Source of the DNA: Saccharothrix sp. ALI-22-I
Lineage (GTDB): Bacteria; Actinomycetota; Actinomycetes; Mycobacteriales; Pseudonocardiaceae
Assembly (NCBI RefSeq): GCF_001984175.1
Contig: NZ_MTQP01000050.1
Location: 62,001 to 126,000 of the forward strand
Direction: 5' to 3'
DNA: 64,000 bases
Positions within the stretch are counted from its first letter, which is position 1. The number at the start of each line of letters is the position of its first letter. The notes beneath the pieces are model-generated. The model was not told the origin of the DNA. It searched no databases and was given only the letters and a program-made list of their open reading frames with translations. Positions 26,796 to 34,134 of this stretch are shown here, piece by piece. The translations under genes and the position numbers were made by a program.

Positions 26796-26824
26796 ACGGA
26801 AAGCAAAGCCCGTAGACGGAAAGC
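26785..26824 (+). repeat. perfect 20-bp tandem duplication
   Basis: AAAGCCCGTAGACGGAAAGC occurs at 26785-26804 and again at 26805-26824 with no spacer. The first copy contains the TAG stop of the small acidic gene; the second repeats the same stop region. Confidence 0.85.
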
Positions 26825-26872
26825 CCGGAGGCCGGGAATCCGGAGGGTTGAGCTCGCTCGCCAGGTGCTCGC

Positions 26873-27679
26873 TCACCAGCCGGAGTCGGCCGAGCCGGGT
26901 TCGGTCATGCCGCGCATCGCCCGCGCCTTCAGCGGATCGGGCAGGACCCGGCCGGCCATGGCCTGCGCCTTGTTGCGCAGCGACCCGGCCACCACGTGGT
27001 CGTCGCCGGCCATCAGCGCGTTGAACCCGGCCCGCGCGACCTCGGACGGGTCGTCCTTCGGTCCGGTGGCGATCTTCGTGTCGGTCATGCCCGCACGGCG
27101 GAAGAAGTCGGTGTCCGTCGGGCCCGGCATCAACGCCGTCACGGTCACCCCGCTGTGCCGCAACTCCTCCCGCAACGCCTGTGAGAACGACGCCAGGAAC
27201 GCCTTCGACGCCGCGTACACCGAGTGGAACGGTCCGGGCGCCGTGGCGGCCACCGACGAGGTGAACAGCACCCGTCCGGCGCCGCGTTCCACCATCGCCG
27301 GCACCAGCCGCTTCGCCAGGTGCACCGCCGACGAGATGTTCAAGTCCACCACCCGCAAGTGCGCTCGCAGGTCGCTGTCGTCGACGAAATCACCGCCGAC
27401 CCCGACACCGGCGTTGACCGCCAGCGCGTCCACCGGGCGCCCGACGCCCTCGACCACCGCGACGAGGTCTTCGTTGCCCTCGAACGTGGCCAGGTCCGCC
27501 CGCACCGGGTCCACCCGCGCCCCGCCCGCGCCCAACTCCCGCGCGACGTCCTCCACCGCGTCGTTCTCCGCCGCCACGACCAGGTCGAACCCGTGCTCGA
27601 CGAACACCTTCGCCAGCTCCAGGCCGATCCCGCTCGACGCGCCGGTCACCACTGCCAACGGCCGTTCCGAAGCACTCAT
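26873..27679 (-). CDS. SDR family NAD(P)-dependent oxidoreductase
   Basis: 268 residues. Classical short-chain dehydrogenase: coenzyme-binding VVTGASSGIGLELAKVF at the N-terminus, NAG in DALAVNAGVGVGG, catalytic Ser in LFTSSVAATAPG, and YxxxK in SVYAASKAFLAS. The C-terminus carries a DPLKARAMRGM extension. It oxidises or reduces a hydroxyl/keto group; the substrate is unknown. Divergent from the Ppx/GppA gene. Confidence 0.9.
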   Translation of the reverse strand: MSASERPLAVVTGASSGIGLELAKVFVEHGFDLVVAAENDAVEDVARELGAGGARVDPVRADLATFEGNEDLVAVVEGVGRPVDALAVNAGVGVGGDFVDDSDLRAHLRVVDLNISSAVHLAKRLVPAMVERGAGRVLFTSSVAATAPGPFHSVYAASKAFLASFSQALREELRHSGVTVTALMPGPTDTDFFRRAGMTDTKIATGPKDDPSEVARAGFNALMAGDDHVVAGSLRNKAQAMAGRVLPDPLKARAMRGMTEPGSADSGW

Positions 27680-27782
27680 GCGGGGTGAACTACCCGGAGT
27701 CACATCACCCAATCCGGTTTCACCCGATGTGTCTGTGGGCACTCTCCCCGGTACCTCTCGTACAAGCGGATGGCGGTGGCGT

Positions 27783-28739
27783 ATGTCCGGCAGACCAGGG
27801 CAGGTCGGAGTACTCGACGTCGGCTGCTTCAGCGCACACCTCGTCGTCGTGTCGGGCTCTCCACTGCACCCGGTCGTCTCGCACAAGACCCGGCTCCGCC
27901 TCGACCAGACCCTGGACCCGCACAACCGACTCCGCCCTGAAGGCGTGGAACAGATTGTGAACGCTGTCCGCACCGCGCGCCTGATCGCCGAACGGGCCGG
28001 TGTCGCGGACGTCGTCCCGTTCGCCACCTCCGTCATCCGCGACGCCGGCAACGCCGACCAGGTGATCGCCGAGGTCGCCCGCCGCACCGGCACCGAACTG
28101 CGCGTGCTGCCCGGCCGGGAGGAGGCCCGGCTCGCCTACCTGGCCGCGCGGTACTGGTTCGGCTGGCACGTCGGCCCGCTGTTGGTGCTCGACGTCGGCG
28201 GCGGCACGGTGGAGCTCGCGGCGGGTGACGACCTGGAACCGTCGCTGGCCCGGTCGCTGCCGTTCGGCGCACGCACGCTGACCCGACGGCTGTCCCTGGA
28301 TCGGACGCTGGACCCGGACCGCCGGGGCCTGGCCCGCGAACAGCAGGTCCTGGTGCACGATCGGGTGGTGGCGGCGCTGGAGGGGAGGTCCGTCGCCGAC
28401 CACCGGGCCGTCGGCTGCTCGAAGGTGTTCCAGCAGTTAGCTCGGCTGGCCGGGGCAAGACCGCAGCACGACGGACCCTCCGTGCGGCGCGTCCTGCGGT
28501 TGGCCGACCTGCGAGCCTGGATACCCCGGCTGGACCGGCTGCCCGCGCCCAGACGAGCCGGGCTGCCCGGCATCTCCCGGCACCGGGCCGAGCAGTCGTT
28601 GGCGGGCGCCCTGGTCGCGGAGGCGCTGATGGCGGCCACCGGTCACGACGAGGTGGAGATATGTCCCTGGTCGACCAGGGAAGGGCTGCTGCTCACCCTG
28701 TCAGGGGCGGGCGTCGACGAGTACTACCGGGTGGCGTGA
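27783..28739 (+). CDS. Ppx/GppA phosphatase family protein
   Basis: 318 residues from the ATG at 27783. ASKHA fold with the phosphate-binding loop QVGVLDVGCFSAHLVVVSG (usual form DIGSNS; here DVGCFS), the second loop LLVLDVGGGTVELAAGD, and helical segments typical of exopolyphosphatase/pppGpp phosphohydrolase. Conserved Glu and Asp of the family (GREEARLAYLAARY) are present. Acts on polyphosphate or guanosine pentaphosphate. It is followed 10 bases later by the STAS gene and probably forms an operon with it. Confidence 0.85.
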   Translation: MSGRPGQVGVLDVGCFSAHLVVVSGSPLHPVVSHKTRLRLDQTLDPHNRLRPEGVEQIVNAVRTARLIAERAGVADVVPFATSVIRDAGNADQVIAEVARRTGTELRVLPGREEARLAYLAARYWFGWHVGPLLVLDVGGGTVELAAGDDLEPSLARSLPFGARTLTRRLSLDRTLDPDRRGLAREQQVLVHDRVVAALEGRSVADHRAVGCSKVFQQLARLAGARPQHDGPSVRRVLRLADLRAWIPRLDRLPAPRRAGLPGISRHRAEQSLAGALVAEALMAATGHDEVEICPWSTREGLLLTLSGAGVDEYYRVA

Positions 28740-28749
28740 AGGGAACGGA

Positions 28750-29337
28750 ATGCTGGCGCTGTCGGTCGAGGCCCACCGGACGGGGTGCGCGGTGGTGGTG
28801 GCGACCGGGGAGTTGGACTTGGCGGGCGCGCGTCGGGTGCTGGACCGGATGGACCGGTTGGTGACCGAGGGACGCGACCGGATCGTCTTGGACATGTCGG
28901 GGGTGGCGTTCTGCGGCGCCCAGGCGATGAGCGCGCTCGTCCGCACCAGGGCACGGGCGCAGCGCTCCGGCGGTTGGCTCCGACTGGCCGCCGTGCCGCC
29001 GCACGTGCGCCGCGTGTTCGAGCGCACCGACCTGGACCGGCTGTTCCCGCGCTACCCGGACGTGGCATCGGCGGCGACCGGCCGCGTCGTGCCGAACGGC
29101 GGTGACCGGGCCTTGTCGAGCCGTGATGGGCGGGCCGTGTCGGCTGGTGGCGACCGGGCTGTGTCGCGCGGCGGTGAGCGGGCCGTGCCGGGCGATGACG
29201 GGCGGGCTGTGTCTGGTGGTGATGGGCGGGCCGTGCCGGGCGATGACGGGCGGGCCCTGTCTGGTGGTGATGGGCGGGTCGTTTCGAGCGGTGAGCAGGG
29301 GGTAGTCGAGCGGAAACCACCGTCTCAGGCGAGGTGA
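28750..29337 (+). CDS. STAS-domain (anti-anti-sigma-like) protein with repeat tail
   Basis: 195 residues. A STAS domain occupies residues 1-105 (VVVATGELDLAGARRVLDRM, IVLDMSGVAFCGAQAMSALV). The usual phospho-acceptor Asp-Ser of anti-sigma-factor antagonists is replaced here by Gly-Ala in CGAQAM, so it is unlikely to be switched by serine phosphorylation. The C-terminal 75 residues are a low-complexity series of 8-residue units of the form GGDGRAVP / GDDGRALS. No such tail is typical of the family. Confidence 0.8.
   Translation: MLALSVEAHRTGCAVVVATGELDLAGARRVLDRMDRLVTEGRDRIVLDMSGVAFCGAQAMSALVRTRARAQRSGGWLRLAAVPPHVRRVFERTDLDRLFPRYPDVASAATGRVVPNGGDRALSSRDGRAVSAGGDRAVSRGGERAVPGDDGRAVSGGDGRAVPGDDGRALSGGDGRVVSSGEQGVVERKPPSQAR
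29100..29290 (+). repeat. minisatellite within the STAS gene
   Basis: A roughly 24-bp unit (GGTGATGGGCGGGCCGTG and variants), arranged as 48-bp pairs, repeats about eight times in frame. Near-identical copies start at about 29193 and 29241. Every unit is a multiple of three, so copy-number change would only alter tail length. Confidence 0.75.
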
Positions 29338-29342
29338 TCCGC

Positions 29343-29462
29343 ATGAGTACGACCACGCGCCTGCCGCATCCGGTGCGCGCTGGCTGCACCTGGGTCTCGG
29401 ACTCGGCATGGTCGCGCTGGGACTGGCGCTCAAGGGGAAACCCGAATGCCCGCAGTGCCTGA
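29343..29462 (+). CDS. small ORF, unknown, possibly frameshifted
   Basis: 39 residues from an ATG with GAGGTG 8 bases upstream: begins MSTTTRLPHPVRAGCTWVSD. A hydrophobic, more protein-like reading (WLHLGLGLGMVALGLALKG) lies in a different frame from about 29374, so this may be a small membrane protein broken by a one-base change. It overlaps the start of the next gene by 17 bases. Confidence 0.3.
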   Translation: MSTTTRLPHPVRAGCTWVSDSAWSRWDWRSRGNPNARSA

Positions 29463-30084
29463 CGTCGTCGAACCGGCGTTCCGGGTGCTGGCCGGCGCCC
29501 GGGACGCCAGGGCGTTGCACCCGCGTGGCCGGTGGTTCGAGGGCACGGTGAGCGTGACGTTCGACCCGGCGTTGCCGCTGCCGACGGGCGTCACCGACGT
29601 GGTCGGTCGGCTGTCCAAGGGCGCGGGCACGCCCGGCGGGCTGCCCGACGTGCTCGGGTTGGCGTTCCGGCTGCCGGGTCCCTGGGACGTGCTGCTGTCC
29701 ACGTCGTTCGCCCGCGTACTGCCCCTGCCCGCACGGACGTGGTCGAGCGGTCGTTACGGCAGCATCAGCCCGTTCCGCTGGCGTGGTCGCCTGGTGTGGC
29801 TGGCCGCCGTCCCCGACCCGAACCGGGCCGGCTCGGCGTCGTTGGGCGATCTGCCGGACGAGTTGGGGTTCACCCTGGAGGTCGGCGGACCGTGGCGGCC
29901 GGTCGGCAGGCTCGTCGCCCGACCGCTGGACGTCGACCGCGACCTGCCCGCGCTCGACCCGGTGCGGAACCGGCCACCGGGCCTCGGCCTGGCTCCCGCC
30001 GTGCTCACCAGGGCGCGGGAGCGGGCCTATCGGGGCAGCCGGCGTGGACGTTCGCCCGATCCAGTGACAGCACCCGACGCATGA
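29446..30084 (+). CDS. hypothetical protein (catalase-like fold, often named phosphodiesterase)
   Basis: 212 residues with AAGGGG before the ATG. The words ALHPRGRWFEGTVSV, LSKGAGTPGGLPDVLGLAFR and WDVLLSTSFARVLPLPAR match an actinobacterial family commonly labelled phosphodiesterase. Its segment order (HPRG, R-x-S-K-G/A, G-x-A-x-R) resembles the start of the heme-catalase superfamily without the full domain. No active-site residue can be assigned. Intracellular; no signal peptide. Confidence 0.6.
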   Translation: MPAVPDVVEPAFRVLAGARDARALHPRGRWFEGTVSVTFDPALPLPTGVTDVVGRLSKGAGTPGGLPDVLGLAFRLPGPWDVLLSTSFARVLPLPARTWSSGRYGSISPFRWRGRLVWLAAVPDPNRAGSASLGDLPDELGFTLEVGGPWRPVGRLVARPLDVDRDLPALDPVRNRPPGLGLAPAVLTRARERAYRGSRRGRSPDPVTAPDA

Positions 30085-30163
30085 TCGATCAGGGGCACGG
30101 GTAGTCGGAGGCCAGGACGAGCCGATCAGGGTTCGTCGCGCCACCGCACCAGGAGTACGTCCC

Positions 30164-31738
30164 ATGCGATCTGATCGCTCGACCCGGCGACGGGTCGCGG
30201 CCGCCTGCCTGACGTCGGCAGCCCTGCTGCTGACCGGCTCCGGTCACCTCGGCTCCGCGACCGGTCGGCAGGCCGAGGGCGAGATCCTGGGCGCGAACCG
30301 ACCGGGCGCGGTGGCGGACAGCTACATCGTCGCGCTGCGCGATCACGGCCTGAGCGCGCATCAGACCGCCGCCCAGGCCGCCGACCTGACTCGCGGGTAC
30401 GGCGGCCGGGTCAAGCTCACCTACACCGCGACGATCCGGGGCTTCTCGGCCGCGATGAGCGAGGAGCAGGCGCGCCGGCTCGCCGCCGACCCGGCGGTGG
30501 AGTACGTGGAGCAGGACGGCACCGCGTACGCCACCGACACCCAGAACAACCCGACCTGGGGCCTGGACCGGGTGGACCAGAAGAAGCCGCCGCTCGACTC
30601 CAAGTACACCTACACCACCACCGCGTCCAACGTCACCGCGTACGTCCTGGACACCGGTATCCACAAGGCGCACGCCGATTTCGGCGGCCGAGCCGTCGAC
30701 GGCCACGACTTCATCGACCAGGACACCGAGGCGCAGGACTGCAACGGGCACGGCACGCACGTCGCCGGCACCCTCGGCTCGGCCGCCTACGGCGTGGCCA
30801 AAGGCGTGAAGCTGGTCGGCGTCCGGGTGCTCGACTGCCAGGGCTCCGGCCAGTGGTCGCAGGTCATCGGCGGCTTGGACTGGGTGGCGCAGAACGCGGT
30901 CAAGCCCGCGGTGGCCAACATGAGCCTCGGTGGTCCGGCGCAGTCCTCTGTGGACGACGCGGTCAAGAAGGCCATCGCGGCCGGTGTGACTTTCGCCGTG
31001 GCCGCAGGCAACGAAAGCCGTGACGCGTGCGGCACCACGCCCGCCCGCACGCCCGAGGCGATCACGGTCAACGCGACCGACGACTCCGACAACCGGTCCT
31101 CGTTCTCCAACTACGGCAAGTGCACCGACATCTTCGCGCCGGGCTCGAACATCACCTCGACCTGGCACGACGGCGGCCACCGGGCCCTCAACGGCACCTC
31201 GATGGCCACGCCGCACGTGGCGGGCGCGGCGGCGCTGTACCTGGCGGCCAACCGCGCGGCCTCCCCGGCCGACGTGGCCAAGGCTTTGACCGACAACGCC
31301 ACCGGCGGCGCGGTCGGGGACGGGGGTTCGGGTTCGCCGGACAAGTTGCTGCACACGGGGTTCATCGGCGGCGGCGACCCGAACCCGCCGACCTGCAAGG
31401 GCGGTTCGACCACCGACGTGGAGATCCCGGACGCCGGCGAGGCCCTCACGTCCGCCATCGTGGTGTCCGGATGCGACGGTCGCGGCACGGCCGCCACCGC
31501 GGTGAAGGTGGACATCGTCCACCCGTACACCGCCGATCTGGCGGTGGACCTGGTGGGCCCGAGCGGCGCGGTGTTCGCGCTGCACAAGCCCGGTGGTGTC
31601 ACTTCCCCCGACGGAATCCACCAGACGTTCACCGTGGACACGTCGTCGGAGAACAAGAACGGCACGTGGACGTTGCGGGTCAAGGACGTCTACACGTACG
31701 ACACCGGCAAGATCGACGGCTGGAGCATCACCTTCTGA
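30164..31738 (+). CDS. secreted S8 serine peptidase (subtilisin-like) with P-domain
   Basis: 524 residues. A signal peptide (about 1-30, STRRRVAAACLTSAALLLTG) and an I9 propeptide (residues 52-125; SYIVALRDHG, VEYVEQDG) precede the catalytic domain. The triad is Asp163 (YVLDTGIH), His196 (NGHGTHVAGT) and Ser346 (LNGTSMATPH), with the oxyanion Asn283 (AAGNES). The C-terminal part, from about residue 410, is a proprotein-convertase P-like beta domain (VEIPDAGEALTSAIVVSGCD, TWTLRVKDVYTYDTGKIDGW). It is autoprocessed after export and degrades extracellular protein. Stands alone. Confidence 0.93.
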   Translation: MRSDRSTRRRVAAACLTSAALLLTGSGHLGSATGRQAEGEILGANRPGAVADSYIVALRDHGLSAHQTAAQAADLTRGYGGRVKLTYTATIRGFSAAMSEEQARRLAADPAVEYVEQDGTAYATDTQNNPTWGLDRVDQKKPPLDSKYTYTTTASNVTAYVLDTGIHKAHADFGGRAVDGHDFIDQDTEAQDCNGHGTHVAGTLGSAAYGVAKGVKLVGVRVLDCQGSGQWSQVIGGLDWVAQNAVKPAVANMSLGGPAQSSVDDAVKKAIAAGVTFAVAAGNESRDACGTTPARTPEAITVNATDDSDNRSSFSNYGKCTDIFAPGSNITSTWHDGGHRALNGTSMATPHVAGAAALYLAANRAASPADVAKALTDNATGGAVGDGGSGSPDKLLHTGFIGGGDPNPPTCKGGSTTDVEIPDAGEALTSAIVVSGCDGRGTAATAVKVDIVHPYTADLAVDLVGPSGAVFALHKPGGVTSPDGIHQTFTVDTSSENKNGTWTLRVKDVYTYDTGKIDGWSITF

Positions 31739-32115
31739 GCCCGGTAGATCAGCGGCGGTGCTCGACTACGGCCGAGGGCCGTGCTGCCCTGAACCACGCG
31801 GTCGCGGGTGCGGCGGTGGAAGGCGAACAGCCCCACCGCCGCCACGGCGGCGAACCACACCACCTGGAGACCGAGGTGCCCTAGCGGGACGCGGTCCGAG
31901 TAGCCCGCCTCGGCCGACACCTGCATCGCGCCGTACGTGGGCAGGTAGGTCAGGCCGGCACTGTCGCCGGCCGGGTTGACCGGCGGGCGGGTTCTGCAGC
32001 ACCGGGTCGATGAAGCTGGCCATGATGATCAGGAACATGCCCTCCAGCGGACCGCGCAGCACCGCGCCGAGGAGCACGCCGATCGACCCCGTAGGCCAGG
32101 GCGGCGGTGAACAGG
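31739..32115 (-). pseudogene. ABC-2 type transporter permease remnant
   Basis: Minus-strand pieces of a permease C-terminus lie in three frames: LLALGLFTAALAYG (about 32,090), then SIGVLLGAVLRGPLEGMFLI and IMASFIDPVLQNP (about 32,080-31,980), then GAMQVSAEAGYSDRVPLGHL and LQVVWFAAVAAVGLFAFHRR (about 31,940-31,800). At least two frameshifts and loss of the N-terminal half leave no product. No ATPase subunit is nearby. Confidence 0.65.
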
Positions 32116-32265
32116 CCGAGCGCGAGCAGGCCGGGTTGCTCGGGCCGCCGGCCCTGTGGTGTTCATGCGCGTCACGATGGACCGGCGGCGATGTCCGTGG
32201 TACCCGCGCGGCAGCTACCGGACACGGCGGTCGGCGGCTGGACGCGCTGCGGCACCGTGGGGACA

Positions 32266-34128
32266 ATGAGCACCGCGATGGCGAATCCTCCTGGCAACCA
32301 CCTCGTCCCCCTGGGCGTCGGCCCGGTGGCGACGGTGTACGCGGGCGGCGGGGCCGCGTACAAGGTGTTCCCGATTTCCCTGGACCGCCGCACCCGTACG
32401 GCGGTGGAACGCGAGATCGCCAGGTGGCGCCGCGTTCCCTTCACACCGGGCGTGCGCGGCGTGGAGGAGCTGGCCGACGGCGTGACTGCGGTCGTCTCGG
32501 AGCTGTGCCGGTACTCGCTGGCGACGAGAGTGCGCCACGACGGACAGCTGCCGGTCGCCGAAGTGCTGGACCTGGGGCGGGTGCTGGCCGAAGCCCTGGG
32601 CGCGGCCCACGCCGCGGGACTGGTGCACGGCGGCGTGACCGCGACCAACGTCCTGTTCCGCGCTTCGGGTGAGCCCGTGCTGGCCGACGGCGGCCTGGCC
32701 GTGCGCCGCGCTTTCCCGTCCGACCCGCCGGTCGACTTCGCCGCACCCGAGACCGTGCGCGACGCCGTGCGTGATGCGCGCACCGACCTGTACGGGCTGG
32801 GCGCCGTGCTGTACCTGGCGCTCACGGGCCAGGTGCCCTACCCGGGCCGGATGGGGGAGCGGGCGGAAGAGCACCTGCTGAGGCTCCTGGGCGCCCCGGT
32901 GCCGGAGGTCTCGCGACCGGACCTGCCCGCCGGCCTGGCCGACCTGGTCCGCGGACTGCTGGCGCGGGAGCCCGACAGCCGTCCGGTTGACGTGGCGGCC
33001 CGGTTGGCGGCCATCGCCGGCTCGGGCTTCGACGACTTCGACGACTTCGCCGACACCCCGTACCCCACTCCGCCCACCTACTTCCCGACCACATCGCCCC
33101 GAACGCACCCCGCACCCCCGATCCACCCACCACTCACCCAGCCACCGACGCCAACCGCGCCACCAACCGCACAGCCATTCACACCGCCGCCATTCACACC
33201 GCCGCCGTTCGTGCCGCCGCCGTTCGTGCCGCCGCTCAGCCAGCCTTCGCCAGGGCCGCAGCCAGGCGGTGTTCCACCTGTGTTCCTGCCGGTCGCGCCA
33301 CCACCGGCTGATGCTCCGCCGGTGCAGCCGTTCGCGCCGCAGGGAAGCCAGGCCTCGGTAGCGCCGCCGGCCGGGGAACCAGTCGCACCTGTGCCGGTAG
33401 AGCCGTCGTTGGATCAGGCCGGGCTGGCTCAGCCGCTTGAGGTGCCGTCCGTGCCGCCGCTGGTGGAGCCGTCGTCGGATCAGGACTCGTCGGCTCAGGC
33501 GATTGAGGTGCCGTTCGCGCCGTCGCCGGTGGAGCCGTCGTGGGGTGGTGCTCCGTTCGTGTCACCGCCGGTTGTGCCACCGTCTGGACAGGTTCCGGTC
33601 GCGCCGCCGTACGCAGCGCCGATGCCGGCATCGCCGCAGGAGCCCGAGGGGTATTTCTCCGTCTCGCCCGCGCCGCCGGTGCGGATGCCGATCGCCGAGG
33701 TCAAGCCTTCGGACAAGGGGGATCGGCGGGGGCGTCTCGGGCTGGTCGTCGGCATTGTGGGCGCGTTGGGGTTGTTCGCCGCCGCGCCGATCCTCCTCCT
33801 CCGCGAAGATCCGCCGGCATCGGCGCCGGTCCCGCCGACCGTGAGTGCGCCGGGCGGTGAAGCGGCGGTTCAGATCGAGTTGGAGGTGGTCGGAGAGGGC
33901 GACAACCACGTTGAGCTCGCGTGGCGCGGCCCGGCCGACCTGGATTACGTGGTGGTTGTGGTTCCCGCGGGGCAACCTAATCGGAAGCTGCCGGAGTCGC
34001 GCGACAAGACGGCGCGGGTTCCGATCGAGCCCGGCCGGCCGTACTGCTTCGAAGTCTGGGGCACTGACGGGGACAAGAATTACCTCAGCCAGCCCGTATC
34101 CATCCGTGGAGCGGTCTGCAAGAGGTAG
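32266..34128 (+). CDS. membrane-anchored pseudokinase with FN3-like ectodomain
   Basis: 620 residues from the ATG at 32266 (ATGs at 32191 and 32278 are possible). The N-terminal protein-kinase fold keeps Lys33 (AAYKVF) and the APE motif (FAAPETV) but has HGGVTATN in place of HRDVKPSN and DGG in place of DFG. The catalytic Asp and the catalytic-loop Lys are therefore missing and phosphotransfer is not expected. Then come a long Pro-rich linker, one transmembrane helix (LGLVVGIVGALGLFAAAPIL) and a C-terminal beta domain resembling FN3 (VELAWRGPADLDYVVVVVPA). It converges on the transglutaminase/DUF58/MoxR/FN3 operon, 6 bases away, and probably works with it at the envelope. Confidence 0.85.
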   Translation: MSTAMANPPGNHLVPLGVGPVATVYAGGGAAYKVFPISLDRRTRTAVEREIARWRRVPFTPGVRGVEELADGVTAVVSELCRYSLATRVRHDGQLPVAEVLDLGRVLAEALGAAHAAGLVHGGVTATNVLFRASGEPVLADGGLAVRRAFPSDPPVDFAAPETVRDAVRDARTDLYGLGAVLYLALTGQVPYPGRMGERAEEHLLRLLGAPVPEVSRPDLPAGLADLVRGLLAREPDSRPVDVAARLAAIAGSGFDDFDDFADTPYPTPPTYFPTTSPRTHPAPPIHPPLTQPPTPTAPPTAQPFTPPPFTPPPFVPPPFVPPLSQPSPGPQPGGVPPVFLPVAPPPADAPPVQPFAPQGSQASVAPPAGEPVAPVPVEPSLDQAGLAQPLEVPSVPPLVEPSSDQDSSAQAIEVPFAPSPVEPSWGGAPFVSPPVVPPSGQVPVAPPYAAPMPASPQEPEGYFSVSPAPPVRMPIAEVKPSDKGDRRGRLGLVVGIVGALGLFAAAPILLLREDPPASAPVPPTVSAPGGEAAVQIELEVVGEGDNHVELAWRGPADLDYVVVVVPAGQPNRKLPESRDKTARVPIEPGRPYCFEVWGTDGDKNYLSQPVSIRGAVCKR

Positions 34129-34134
34129 TGCCGG

